Part shown: positions 7,490-16,876 of the stretch, in pieces
How the letters are laid out: the number at the start of each line of letters is the position of its first letter
Position numbering within the stretch: position 1 is the stretch's first letter
Source of the DNA: Pseudomonas fluorescens
GTDB lineage: Bacteria; Pseudomonadota; Gammaproteobacteria; Pseudomonadales; Pseudomonadaceae
NCBI RefSeq assembly: GCF_902497785.1
Contig: NZ_CABVHK010000005.1
Span: forward strand, 270,863 to 334,862
DNA: 64,000 nt
Direction of reading: 5' to 3'
Position numbers and translations under genes: made by a program
Notes under the pieces: generated by a model
The model's input: only the letters and a program-made list of their open reading frames with translations
Databases searched by the model: none
What the model was told of the DNA's origin: nothing

Positions 7490-9448
7490 TCAAAATGCAA
7501 AACAGGAACAGCCAAACGCCCCCCAGAATCCCTGAAAATCACTCACCGGTGCCGAGGACAATCGCGCCCGTTCATGGCGATGAGCATGCACCGCGCACGC
7601 CCCGACACACTGATGAGCCTGCGCCGTCATCGGCGCCAGCGGTCTCCAGTGGCCGGGCACGTTGACCACCGGTGACCACTCCGGCACCACAGGCACCGGC
7701 GGCGGGCCGAGTTTTTCGAATTCGGCGGTGCCATAAACAATCTTGCCATCGACAATGGTCAGCACCGACTCGATCCATTTCACCGCTTCGTCCTCGATGT
7801 GGAAATAGTCCGCCGACAGGGCGATCAAGTCCGCCAGTTGCCCGACCTTGATCTGGCCCTTCTTGCCTTGCTCGGACGAAAACCACGCGCTGCCGTGGGT
7901 GAACAGTTCCAGTGCGGTGTCGCGGCTCAAACCTTGGGGGTATAACTCCAGGCCCCCGACTGTGCGCCCACTGACCAGCCAATACATCGAAGTCCACGGG
8001 TTATAGCTCGACACCCGCGTGGCATCGGTGCCGGCGCCGACGGGCACGCCTTCGGCAAGCATGCGCGCAATTGGTGGTGTGTGTTCGGCGGCCTTGGCGC
8101 CATAACGATCGACGAAATATTCGCCCTGGAACGCCATGCGGTCCTGAATCGCGATGCCGCCCCCCAAGGCTTTGACGCGCTCGATGTTCTGCGGGGTGAT
8201 GGTTTCGGCGTGATCGAAAAACCACGGCAAGCCGTCAAACGGAATGTCGCGATTGACCTTCTCGAACACATCGAGCATGCGGCTGATGGACTCGTTGTAG
8301 GTGGCGTGCAAACGGAACGGCCAGCGCTGTTCGACCAGATGGCGTACCACCGGCTCCAGCTCCCGCTCCATGGTTTGCGGCAGATCCGGACGCGGCTCAA
8401 GGAAATCCTCGAAATCCGCCGCGGAAAACACCAGCATTTCCCCGGCGCCGTTGTGCCTCAGGAAGTCATCACCCTGGCCGTAATGCGAAGTGCTGGTCCA
8501 GTTCTTGAAGTCGGTCAGCTCTTCCTTGGGTTTTTGGGTGAACAGGTTGTAGGCAATGCGTACCGTCAGCTGTTGGTCTTTGGCCAGTTGCTGAATGACT
8601 TGATAGTCGTCCGGGTAATTCTGATAACCGCCGCCGGCATCGATGGCGCTGGTGACGCCGAGCCGATTGAGCTCGCGCATGAACTGCCGAGTCGAGTTGA
8701 CCTGATACTCCAGCGGCAACTTCGGCCCTTTGGCGAGGGTCGAGTACAGAATCATCGCATTGGGGCGAGCGATCAGCATGCCGGTCGGGTCGCCATTGGC
8801 ATCGCGCTGAATTTCACCGCCCGGCGGGTTGGGCGTGTCACGGCTGTAGCCGACCACCTTCAACGCCGCGCGGTTGAGCAGGGCGCGGTCGTAGAGGTGC
8901 AGCACGAACACCGGGGTGTCTGGCGCCGCTTTGTTCAGTTCATCAAGGGTTGGCAGGCGCTTTTCGGCGAACTGGAATTCATTCCAGCCACCGACCACCC
9001 GCACCCATTGCGGCGTGGGTGTGCGGTCGGCCTGATCCTTGAGCATGCGCAAGGCATCGACCAGCGACGGCACGCCTTCCCAGCGCAGCTCGAGGTTGTA
9101 ATTCAAGCCGCCACGGATCAGGTGCAGGTGCGAATCATTGAGACCGGGAATTACCGTGCGCCCGTGCAGGTCGATAATCTGTGTGCCGGGGCCTTGCAGC
9201 GCCATGGCCTGGGCATCGCTGCCGACCACCACGAAGCGTCCATTCTTGATCGCGACGGCACTGGCCTGAGGTTTTTTGCGATCGACGGTGTGCAGGCGTC
9301 CGTTGTACAGAATGAGGTCGGCCGGGGTCTCGGGCATGGTTTTACTCCCTGCGAATAGAGGGCTGATCCAGGCACCGACGGCACCTGCCGAAAGGCCTTG
9401 CAGTACACGCCGACGGTTGAAACCGTCGAAGTCGTCAGGTGGGGTCAT
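7490..9448 (-). CDS. Tat-exported amidohydrolase, YtcJ-like (amidohydrolase 3 family)
   Basis: 652 residues. A twin-arginine signal (NRRRVLQGLSAGAVGAW) precedes an amidohydrolase domain with the metal site GLNDSHLHL and later metal ligands around FRLHATYNES, FFDHAETI and GAGTDATRVSS. The family includes N-substituted formamide deformylases and other periplasmic amidases; the substrate is unknown. The last 45 residues are an unusual tail rich in Cys and His (CVGACAVHAHRHER, then GCSCF) that lies outside the normal domain boundary. It is a monocistronic gene facing a REP-rich tandem repeat upstream. Confidence 0.85.
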   Translation of the reverse strand: MTPPDDFDGFNRRRVLQGLSAGAVGAWISPLFAGSKTMPETPADLILYNGRLHTVDRKKPQASAVAIKNGRFVVVGSDAQAMALQGPGTQIIDLHGRTVIPGLNDSHLHLIRGGLNYNLELRWEGVPSLVDALRMLKDQADRTPTPQWVRVVGGWNEFQFAEKRLPTLDELNKAAPDTPVFVLHLYDRALLNRAALKVVGYSRDTPNPPGGEIQRDANGDPTGMLIARPNAMILYSTLAKGPKLPLEYQVNSTRQFMRELNRLGVTSAIDAGGGYQNYPDDYQVIQQLAKDQQLTVRIAYNLFTQKPKEELTDFKNWTSTSHYGQGDDFLRHNGAGEMLVFSAADFEDFLEPRPDLPQTMERELEPVVRHLVEQRWPFRLHATYNESISRMLDVFEKVNRDIPFDGLPWFFDHAETITPQNIERVKALGGGIAIQDRMAFQGEYFVDRYGAKAAEHTPPIARMLAEGVPVGAGTDATRVSSYNPWTSMYWLVSGRTVGGLELYPQGLSRDTALELFTHGSAWFSSEQGKKGQIKVGQLADLIALSADYFHIEDEAVKWIESVLTIVDGKIVYGTAEFEKLGPPPVPVVPEWSPVVNVPGHWRPLAPMTAQAHQCVGACAVHAHRHERARLSSAPVSDFQGFWGAFGCSCFAF

Positions 9449-9531
9449 GGCAATGTTCTCCGCTCGGTTCCTTTATAGAAGAAAGGGGATTGCACAGCCG
9501 ATGGCTGACGCATGCGGCCAGAAGGAATATA

Positions 9532-9926
9532 GACGGCAAATGCGCAGTGGGCCTGTTTTAACGCTCGGACAGATCGCTGGATGGACAGTGTAGGAGCTGC
9601 CGAAGGCTGCGATCTTTCGATCTTTACTGCCACGGAAAGCAGGATCAAAAGATCGCAGCCTTCGGCAGCTCCCACGTTGAAAACGACGAATCCCACCACG
9701 AGGGGCGGGATTCGTTTGCAGCCAGGCGGACGGCAAATGCGCAGTGGGCCTGTTTTAACGCTCGGACAGATCGCTGGATGGACAGTGTAGGGAGCTGCCG
9801 AAGGCTGCGATCTTTCGATCTTTACTGCCACGGAAAGCAGGATCAAAAGATCGCAGCCTTCGGCAGCTCCTACGTTAAAAACGACGAATCCCGCCACGAG
9901 GGGCGGGATTCGTTTGCAGCCAGGCG
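9532..9926. repeat. 197-bp direct tandem duplication containing family C REPINs
   Basis: Two head-to-tail copies, 9532-9728 and 9729-9926, nearly identical: one extra G after the TGTAG, TCCCACC against TCCCGCC, and CTCCCACGTTG against CTCCTACGTTA. Each copy carries an inverted REP pair (GGAGCTGCCGAAGGCTGCGA) and a GC-rich hairpin. Apart from this, the 505 bases between the two genes hold no recognised gene. Confidence 0.92.
9873..9912 (-). terminator. rho-independent terminator of the SCP2 gene
   Basis: An 11-bp perfect stem (CGAATCCCGCC / GGCGGGATTCG), followed on the minus strand by TCGTTTTT. It belongs to the second copy of the tandem duplication; the first copy contains the same hairpin with one mismatch. 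Confidence 0.75.
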
Positions 9927-9953
9927 TGCTCCCTTGTGCAGGGAGCGGCGCAA

Positions 9954-10268
9954 TCAGGCCGGGAACAGCTCGGACAATTTCATCGCCAGCATCATGTCGC
10001 CTTCAGCGCGTAGTTTGCCGCCCATGAACGCTTGCATGCCGTCGGTCTCGCCGCTGACGATGCCTTGCAGGGTTTCGCCGTCCATCACCAGCGTGACCTG
10101 CGCGTCCGGGTTTTCGCCTTCTTGCAGCTCGCAAGTGCTGTCTTTGACGATCAGCGAGAAGTTTTTGGTGTCGTCGATGCGGAAACCGAAAACCAGGTCC
10201 AGACCGGCAGCGGCGGCTGGGTTGAACTTGGCTTTCATTGCTTGTACGGCGTCGGCTACGGAGGTCAT
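9954..10268 (-). CDS. SCP2 sterol-carrier-domain protein
   Basis: 104 residues covering a single SCP2 fold: MKAKFNPAAAAGLDLVFGF, DAQVTLVMDGETLQGIVSGE and a C-terminal GKLRAEGDMMLAMKLSELF. SCP2 proteins bind hydrophobic ligands such as lipids or acyl chains in the cytosol. The AAGGATCG sequence before the ATG gives a ribosome site. It lies downstream of the histidine phosphatase gene on the same strand (about 65 nt gap) and may share its transcript. Substrate unknown. Confidence 0.9.
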   Translation of the reverse strand: MTSVADAVQAMKAKFNPAAAAGLDLVFGFRIDDTKNFSLIVKDSTCELQEGENPDAQVTLVMDGETLQGIVSGETDGMQAFMGGKLRAEGDMMLAMKLSELFPA

Positions 10269-10332
10269 GGTTCGATCCTTTCTTGGGTAATTAGAGCTGG
10301 GTGATTACAGCCAGGGTCACAATAGTCCGGAC

Positions 10333-11043
10333 TCAGCGAAACGTGATGAGTTCCGGGGCTTTCAACAGTTGCAGGTGCGCCTGACTGTTGAAAGAAGCCA
10401 ATGCCAACTCGCGCCCACGAAACTTCAGTTGGCTGAGCGAGGTGTTGACGATTTGCCAGTTCAGTTCAAAGGCCTGTTTTGCCGGCATTTGCGTAATGAG
10501 GTGGAGCAGGGCGGTGATGGTGCCGCCGGAGGTGAACACGGCGATTTTCTGAGTGTTGTCGGCGCTTTCGAGGATGCGCTGGAGTCCGGCCTGGACACGC
10601 TCGACAAAGCCCAGCCAGCTTTCAAGGCCTGGCGTGTCATAGGTGCCGGCCAGCCAGCGTTCGATGATCAGGGCGAAAATCCGCTGGAATTCGGCACGGT
10701 TTTGCGCGGCATTGCGCAAGACCTCCAGTGCGTCGGGCTCATCGTCCAGCATGGCGGGCAACAGCGCGCGGATCACCGCATCGGCGTCGAACTCGTTGAA
10801 CGCCGAGTCGGTTTCCACCAATGGCACCGGCTGGCCCACGGCAGCGAACTGCGCCAATGCACTGCTGGCGGTATGTTGCTGGCGGCGAAGGTCGCCCGCG
10901 AGGCAGCGATCAAAGGTGATGCCCAGCCCGGCAAGGTGCTGACCGAGGACTTCTGCCTGGCGAATACCGGTCGGCGACAGGACGTCATAGTCGTCTGCAC
11001 CAAAGGAGGCCTGGCCATGTCGAATCAAATAGATGCTGCCCAC
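10333..11043 (-). CDS. histidine phosphatase family protein (phosphoglycerate-mutase-like)
   Basis: 236 residues from GTG 11043. It begins with the signature IYLIRHGQASFG (catalytic His and the RHG motif) and has the second-half FTSGGTITALLHLI motif. A TTG at 11106 would add 21 residues, but family members start directly before the GSIYLIRHG segment, so GTG is preferred. Members dephosphorylate small phosphorylated metabolites; the substrate cannot be predicted. It is followed on the same strand by the SCP2 gene. Confidence 0.82.
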   Translation of the reverse strand: MGSIYLIRHGQASFGADDYDVLSPTGIRQAEVLGQHLAGLGITFDRCLAGDLRRQQHTASSALAQFAAVGQPVPLVETDSAFNEFDADAVIRALLPAMLDDEPDALEVLRNAAQNRAEFQRIFALIIERWLAGTYDTPGLESWLGFVERVQAGLQRILESADNTQKIAVFTSGGTITALLHLITQMPAKQAFELNWQIVNTSLSQLKFRGRELALASFNSQAHLQLLKAPELITFR

Positions 11044-11244
11044 GTCCGCGTCATCCCGGTACGTTGAAGGTTCGGCGAGGTTATGAGGATGACGGTGAGC
11101 TGTCAATGAAAAAACATACGCTTGTTTGAAAGCCCCGTTTTAGCCTGTTGCCAGAGGTTTCCCGACTGGCCGCCAGACCGGGGCATGGGTATGCTGGTGG
11201 TATCCGCGCAGGTTCAGGTTGCGCATCGTACTAAAGGAGTCACT

Positions 11245-12267
11245 GTGGAGTTTTTGTCCGAATACGCCAGTTTCCTGGCCAAGACCGTGACACTGGTGAT
11301 CGCCATTCTGGTGGTCCTGGCCAGTTTTGCGGCGTTGCGCAGCAAAGGTCGGCGCAAGTCGGCGGGACAGTTGCAAGTCAGCAAACTGAATGATTTCTAC
11401 AAAGGGCTGCGCGAACGCCTGGAGCAGACCTTGCTCGACAAGGACCAGCTCAAGGCGCTGCGCAAGGTCGAAGCCAAGACTGATAAAAAACAGAAGAAGA
11501 AACCCGAGGCCAAATCCCGGGTGTTCGTGCTGGATTTCGACGGCGATATCAAAGCGTCGGCCACGGAGAGCCTGCGCCACGAGATCACTGCGCTGCTGAC
11601 CCTGGCGACGCCAAAGGATGAAGTGGTGCTGCGCCTCGAAAGCGGCGGTGGCATGGTGCACAGCTACGGCCTGGCGTCCTCGCAGCTGGCGCGCATCCGC
11701 GACGCCGGCGTGCCGCTGACCGTGTGCATCGACAAGGTCGCGGCCAGCGGTGGCTACATGATGGCGTGCATTGGCGAGAAGATCATCAGCGCACCGTTCG
11801 CCATTCTCGGCTCGATCGGTGTGGTGGCGCAGTTGCCTAACGTCAATCGCCTGCTCAGGAAGCACGACATCGACTTTGAAGTGCTCACTGCCGGCGAATA
11901 CAAGCGCACCTTGACCGTGTTTGGCGAAAACACTGAAAAGGGCCGCGAGAAGTTTCAGGAAGACCTCGACGTCACTCATCAGCTGTTCAAGAATTTCGTC
12001 TCCCGCTATCGCCCGCAACTGGCCATCGACGAGGTGGCCACCGGCGAAATCTGGCTCGGCGTTGCCGCGCTGGACCTGCAACTGGTGGACGAGCTCAAGA
12101 CCAGTGACGAATACCTCTCAGAACGGGCGAAGAAATCCGAGCTGTACCACCTGCACTATGCCGAACGCAAAAGCCTGCAAGAGCGCATCGGCATGGCGGC
12201 CAGCGGCTCGGTCGACCGCGTTCTGCTCACTTGGTGGAGCCGGTTGACCCAGCAACGTTTCTGGTAA
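11245..12267 (+). CDS. sohB: SohB inner-membrane serine protease (S49 family)
   Basis: 340 residues. An N-terminal membrane segment (about 10-32) and a lysine-rich linker (70-92) precede the protease domain. The catalytic dyad is visible: Ser168 in KVAASGGYMMAC and Lys220 in TAGEYKRTLTV. The GTG start at 11245 is supported by AAAGGAG at 5-nt spacing. In E. coli SohB is related to SppA and was found as a suppressor of degP mutants. A strong terminator follows the gene. Confidence 0.92.
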   Translation: MEFLSEYASFLAKTVTLVIAILVVLASFAALRSKGRRKSAGQLQVSKLNDFYKGLRERLEQTLLDKDQLKALRKVEAKTDKKQKKKPEAKSRVFVLDFDGDIKASATESLRHEITALLTLATPKDEVVLRLESGGGMVHSYGLASSQLARIRDAGVPLTVCIDKVAASGGYMMACIGEKIISAPFAILGSIGVVAQLPNVNRLLRKHDIDFEVLTAGEYKRTLTVFGENTEKGREKFQEDLDVTHQLFKNFVSRYRPQLAIDEVATGEIWLGVAALDLQLVDELKTSDEYLSERAKKSELYHLHYAERKSLQERIGMAASGSVDRVLLTWWSRLTQQRFW

Positions 12268-12294
12268 CCCCCGAAGCCTGAACGGCATTACCTA

Positions 12295-12329
12295 CAAAAA
12301 ACCGTGGACCCTTCCACGGTTTTTTTTCG
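12295..12329. terminator. rho-independent terminator after sohB
   Basis: An 8-bp stem (CCGTGGAC-type arm against TCCACGG) with a CCC-type loop, A-tract before and T8 after. Confidence 0.9.
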
Positions 12330-12451
12330 TCTGCAATACGTCTGTCCATTCGCAGCGAACTTTCCCTACAGTGCTGTCGATCACTCCGACGGTGGACCGA
12401 GGCCGGATTGGGTAGGGTAGTGTTTCTGAATTGACTGCAAAGGAATGCATC

Positions 12452-15400
12452 ATGACTATGTTTTCGCCCCATCAAGTGTCTCCCCCGTACCCGACACTAC
12501 CCCTGCGAATGCGTGACGAATTGAAAGCGGCGGTGGACACCGCGCTGCCGCAAACCCCCGGCCAGTTTGGCGGTCATCTGATCAGGCAAAAGTGGGGCGC
12601 GGACATCGATCCGCAGACGGCCTTGCTGGTGACCCTCGATTACGACTACCGGGGCCACGAGGCACAGAACGGCATTCATCAAGGGCAAGTGGGGAGCTCG
12701 CGCACGCTGGTGCAAACGCTGCTTTCCAATTACCAGACCGTCGGCGACGGGCGCTTTGGTGAAACCGCTTTTGGTTTATATACGCCGCCAGATGTCGGGC
12801 CAGCTGTTCGTATTGTCGAAAATGTCGACGAATTCGCTGATCACGGCAGCGGTAATCATCGTACTTACGAAGGCATTTATCGCCAGACAACCCCGCAAGC
12901 CTATGGGCCTGATACCCAAATCAAGCTGAGACCGGCCGATTTCAAGAAATGGGTCTGGGAACTGGATTTGAAGGATTTGTATGAATCCTACCTGCAACGG
13001 TCCTGGCCTTCGGACGAAACCATTGCAGCTTCCAGACCTTACCCATTGAGAACCTCGGCCAAGGCTGCTTTTGTCATGACCGCGTGGTTGCAACATCAGG
13101 AAAACAGCGTGTCCCCAAAAGGCCTGGCGCTGGCGATGCGTGCGGCGGGATTGCCGGCCGATCAAACATGGGACGCGTTGACAATGGGCCAGCTGCAAGC
13201 TTCGACGCGGCTGTCTGCCGGCGTCGAGGGCGGTCGATTAAAGCTCTATCGATACACCGCGAGGGATATCTGGTGCTACCGCGACCGATCCACCGGCCGC
13301 GTGCTGTTGTATATCCCCGGCAATTCGTCACCGCTGCATGAGTTCGCCAACAGCGGCCAACTGCACCAATGGATAGTTGAACAGGGAAAAACAGCCGCAA
13401 CCCGACAGGCAGTGGCTGCGCACTTCGCTGATGAGGATCGCGAAGACGGGACGTTTCATGCGGGCGTGCTCACGGCGCTGGAGGGCATGGCGATTTATCC
13501 GCGCCAGTATCACCTGACCAAAGAATCGGGGTTTTTCAACAACGACGGTTATTGGGACCCGGCCGATTACATCGACATCGACATGACTTCCTCGAGCACT
13601 GATTCGTTCGCGCAGTTGGTCCTCAGCATGAAGCAGTCGGCCATCGCCAGTAACCAGATCATCCGCGACGACGCCGATGTCAATCGCGCCAATTTGAGCG
13701 CCATCGTCGAGCCCATTGTCCAGTGGGTCAATCAGTTCGGCCCGCTGGCGCTGTTTGTGCCTGGAGGGGAGGGGTTGTTGGTCCTCGCCGGGATGATCGA
13801 CGTCGGGTATGGCCTGGATCAGGCGGTCAACGGGGAGACTGCCAGTCAGCGTTCGCAGGGTGTGACCCGAACCGTGTTCGGTGTGCTCAATGCGCTGCCG
13901 CTGATACCTGCCGTGGGTTCGCTTGGCAAAGACGGGGCGCAGTTGGCTGAGCTGACAGAGCTGGAGCACGACAGCGGCGGCTCAAGCCAGCCGATCGAAG
14001 AACACGTGGCGCCCCCAGCGCCCCTGCAACCGCAAGTACCGATGCTGACGCGAGTAGACCTTCTGCGCGGCGTCGGTGCCCCGGCCGGGACCTTCACGGA
14101 TGAAGTGCTGGCACAGATTGGCAAGGTCAGCGCCGTCGATAACGACATGCTGCGGCTGATGCAGGCCGGGCGTGCGCCGACGCCGCTTCTGGCCGACATC
14201 GTGGATCGATTCAGGATCGATCAAGAAGTTACAGCACTGGGCGACCCATCGACTGCGCCGGCCGAATTCAACCGTCGATATCAGGCGCTTCAGCAGTCGG
14301 AGCACCCATGGGTGCAACTGTTTCAACGGACCTACCCCGATCTGCCCAAATCAGCGGTGGAGCAAATGTTCGATCGCTACGGCGGCGATTTCAAGGCGGC
14401 CCCCGACCCTGAACTCGCCAAGGAGCTGTTCAGTCAACTGGACGGCAAGGCTCGCCACTACCAGCAGCATGTGCGCCTCAATCGGGCTTATGAGGCGCTC
14501 TATCTTCGTTCCGTCACCAGTGCTGAATCGGACACGCTGGCCTTGCACTCACTCGTGAATCTGCCGGGATGGCCCAAAGGATTGCGAATCGAAGTGCTCG
14601 ACGGTTCGCTGGGCGGGCGAGTGCTGGATCGTGCCGGTCCAATCGACTCGCCCGATGGCCTGCGTCTGATCAAGGTCAAGGAGCTGTATCAGTCGGCTTC
14701 TGCTGTCAGTGCGACGAATTTCTACGGAGCGGTCGCACAGGCCCTGTCCAGGGACGAACGCTCGGCCTTGCAACTGCTGTCCGAAGATCCCGGCGCCGAG
14801 CTGAAACTTCAAATCAGTGAACACCCGCTGTCTCGTTCCGGGTTGGCAACTGGCCTGGACCGAATGAACTCGGGACTCGCGTTTGAGCCACAGGGGCTCA
14901 AGGGTGGAGGGTTTCCGAATACACCTGTAGACGAAGCCTTCCCGCAAGCCATGAAAAGGTTGTACCTGAGGGATGTCTATCCCGAGCTCACTGATGCAGA
15001 CGCCGATGTGGAACTGGCGCGAATGGGCGGCAGTTACCTGGACCATATCGCTCGATTAAAAATTCAACTTCAGCAGTTGTACGCTGATATGAACGACTGG
15101 ATTAATCGGGTGGCGCAAGACATCAGCGATATGGGCGTACCTCTACTGAACGCCGGCGATCCCGAGGCAGCCGGTATGAATGCCGCGCAACTGGCAGCCC
15201 ATAATGCCGCATTGATCCAGGAGGTAATGACAAATGAGGTGAACACCCGAATGGAACTGGCTGACGAACTTATTTCCGTGTGGCGTAAGCGTCCTCCGCA
15301 GCCACATAGCCGCTACTCGGGTAACCATACAGTCGGCTTCACGATGAACCTGGAAAATGAAAACTTTCATCGTTTACCCGGGTTCAACGTTCGACTGAAT

Positions 15401-16336
15401 GATGTCGTCGGTTTGAATATGCGCAATTTTCAAATGAACGTGATTTCCAGCCTGGATGAGTTTCTTGAGGCCTTTCCCAATCTGCAGACGCTGGATCTGG
15501 AAGACGTGGACTTGCGGTTTGAAATTGCCAACGTGCTACAGGATGGTGAACTACCCGTCATTATTCCCGAGTTAACGCGTCTCACTTCATTGAACTTGCG
15601 CAACACTCACTTGAAATTAAGTGAGCGCAATGCCGGGAAGTTAGATGACCTGACCAATCTTCAACACCTCGACATGAGCGATAACCCCTTGGGCGATCCG
15701 CCCTTGGTGATGAGCCTGTATCAACTGCGGTCTCTGAATTTGAACAACACAGGGATTAAAGTCTGCCCGACCGGGATCATGGATCGACCCTATTTGACGC
15801 TGCTGGATTTGGGTGATAACCAGATCACACGCGTGCCGCCGGCGGTACTGAGTCAGGCGATTGCCCGGGATCGAGTGATACTGGGGGGCAACCCGATCAC
15901 CGACGAAGATACCTTGCAGCGGTTGGTGACGCATCGGGAGCAAACGGGCATTAACCTTTGGCGGAGCGTGGCGGACGCCAATTATGGCAACCCTGCGGTC
16001 TGGTTGAACGGCATTGCAGATGGACCAGCGAATGCCCGATTAGCGATTTGGCAACAACTGGCGCTCAGGCCGAGCGGCGCACGATTTTTAGGGATCATCA
16101 ATACCCTGACGCTCACCGCGGATTTCCGGGTCAATTATCTGGATTTTCAAACCCGGGTATGGCGGTTATTGACTGAAGCAGATGCTTCGAATGAATTGTG
16201 GGGGCGATTGACCCAGGATGTGCCGTTGCGCGACGACCCGCTTGCAGCGTTCAAAACCCTGGAGGACAGGGCGCGACTTTACGCCCACTGGGTGACGTTG
16301 GGGCGGCCATTTCCGGCCGTAGGGGATCCGACGTAA
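12452..16336 (+). CDS. large toxin/effector-like protein with leucine-rich repeats and NEL-like C-terminus
   Basis: 1294 residues from ATG 12452, which has AAAGGA 8 nt upstream. The first 500 residues resemble the dermonecrotic-toxin-like (DUF6543-type) region of Pseudomonas proteins, with a hydrophobic stretch (GEGLLVLAGMIDVGYGLDQAV, then TRTVFGVLNALPLIPAVGSLG). Residues about 1005-1150 hold at least five leucine-rich repeats (LQTLDLEDVDLRF, LTSLNLRNTHLKLS, LQHLDMSDNPLGDPP, LRSLNLNNTGIKVCP). The last 130 residues (ARFLGIINTLTLTADFR, FQTRVWRLLTEA, NELWGRLTQD) look like the start of a NEL E3-ubiquitin-ligase domain. The expected catalytic Cys segment instead reads PLRDDPLAAF and the protein then ends early. 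No chaperone or secretion gene is adjacent. Function is inferred only. Confidence 0.75.
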   Translation: MTMFSPHQVSPPYPTLPLRMRDELKAAVDTALPQTPGQFGGHLIRQKWGADIDPQTALLVTLDYDYRGHEAQNGIHQGQVGSSRTLVQTLLSNYQTVGDGRFGETAFGLYTPPDVGPAVRIVENVDEFADHGSGNHRTYEGIYRQTTPQAYGPDTQIKLRPADFKKWVWELDLKDLYESYLQRSWPSDETIAASRPYPLRTSAKAAFVMTAWLQHQENSVSPKGLALAMRAAGLPADQTWDALTMGQLQASTRLSAGVEGGRLKLYRYTARDIWCYRDRSTGRVLLYIPGNSSPLHEFANSGQLHQWIVEQGKTAATRQAVAAHFADEDREDGTFHAGVLTALEGMAIYPRQYHLTKESGFFNNDGYWDPADYIDIDMTSSSTDSFAQLVLSMKQSAIASNQIIRDDADVNRANLSAIVEPIVQWVNQFGPLALFVPGGEGLLVLAGMIDVGYGLDQAVNGETASQRSQGVTRTVFGVLNALPLIPAVGSLGKDGAQLAELTELEHDSGGSSQPIEEHVAPPAPLQPQVPMLTRVDLLRGVGAPAGTFTDEVLAQIGKVSAVDNDMLRLMQAGRAPTPLLADIVDRFRIDQEVTALGDPSTAPAEFNRRYQALQQSEHPWVQLFQRTYPDLPKSAVEQMFDRYGGDFKAAPDPELAKELFSQLDGKARHYQQHVRLNRAYEALYLRSVTSAESDTLALHSLVNLPGWPKGLRIEVLDGSLGGRVLDRAGPIDSPDGLRLIKVKELYQSASAVSATNFYGAVAQALSRDERSALQLLSEDPGAELKLQISEHPLSRSGLATGLDRMNSGLAFEPQGLKGGGFPNTPVDEAFPQAMKRLYLRDVYPELTDADADVELARMGGSYLDHIARLKIQLQQLYADMNDWINRVAQDISDMGVPLLNAGDPEAAGMNAAQLAAHNAALIQEVMTNEVNTRMELADELISVWRKRPPQPHSRYSGNHTVGFTMNLENENFHRLPGFNVRLNDVVGLNMRNFQMNVISSLDEFLEAFPNLQTLDLEDVDLRFEIANVLQDGELPVIIPELTRLTSLNLRNTHLKLSERNAGKLDDLTNLQHLDMSDNPLGDPPLVMSLYQLRSLNLNNTGIKVCPTGIMDRPYLTLLDLGDNQITRVPPAVLSQAIARDRVILGGNPITDEDTLQRLVTHREQTGINLWRSVADANYGNPAVWLNGIADGPANARLAIWQQLALRPSGARFLGIINTLTLTADFRVNYLDFQTRVWRLLTEADASNELWGRLTQDVPLRDDPLAAFKTLEDRARLYAHWVTLGRPFPAVGDPT

Positions 16337-16347
16337 CAACCGACGAG

Positions 16348-16373
16348 CCTTGAACCCCGCAAGGGGTTCAAGG
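16348..16373. terminator. convergent hairpin between effector gene and DUF934 gene
   Basis: A perfect 11-bp stem (CCTTGAACCCC / GGGGTTCAAGG) with a GCAA tetraloop in the 45-nt gap between two converging genes. There is no clear T-tract, so its efficiency is uncertain. Confidence 0.7.
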
Positions 16374-16381
16374 CATCACGA

Positions 16382-16876
16382 TCAACGGCGACGGAACAGC
16401 GGCAGCGGTTCGTCGGTGGCGGCCTGATAGGTCACCGAAAAATCCTTGAGACTTTCAAGGGCTTCGTACGGGTCTTTATCGGCGCGAATGGCAAAGGCGT
16501 CGAAACCGCAGCGATGCAGATAGAACAACTGGTCGCGCAGCACGTCGCCAATCGCCCGCAGTTCGCCTTTGAAACCGTAGCGGTCACGCAGCAAGCGGGC
16601 GTTGGAGTAGTTGCGGCCATCGGTGAAGGCCGGGAAATTCAGGGCGATAACCTGGAAGTTGTCCACGTCGTCACCGATTTCTTCGGCTTCTTCGTCAGCA
16701 TCCAGCCACACACCCAGACCGCCGTCGCGGGCCTTGAGCATGCGGCCGTGTTCGCGCCACAGCGTCAACGGGACGATGTAGTCGTCGCAGTTGCTGATCT
16801 CGTCAATGTTGAAATCCTTGGGCAGCAGGTGCCAGGTTTCGTCGACGACTTCGTTGTTCTTAATGATTCGCTGCAT
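16382..16876 (-). CDS. DUF934 protein, sulfite reduction partner
   Basis: 164 residues, the DUF934 family that sits behind cysI in many proteobacteria. Characteristic segments are PLTLWREHG, GVWLDADEEAEEI, FPAFTDGRNYSNARLLRDRYGFKGELRA and LRDQLFYLHRCGFDAF. The start ATG 16876 lies inside the cysI 3' end (17-nt overlap) with AAGGAG upstream, so expression is coupled to cysI. It is thought to assist electron supply or assembly of the siroheme sulfite reductase, but no activity is proven. Confidence 0.88.
   Translation of the reverse strand: MQRIIKNNEVVDETWHLLPKDFNIDEISNCDDYIVPLTLWREHGRMLKARDGGLGVWLDADEEAEEIGDDVDNFQVIALNFPAFTDGRNYSNARLLRDRYGFKGELRAIGDVLRDQLFYLHRCGFDAFAIRADKDPYEALESLKDFSVTYQAATDEPLPLFRRR

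Noticed and set aside
9445..9897. 150-residue minus-strand frame inside the tandem duplication
   Set aside because: Its protein is internally repeated only because the DNA is duplicated REP sequence; no start signal.
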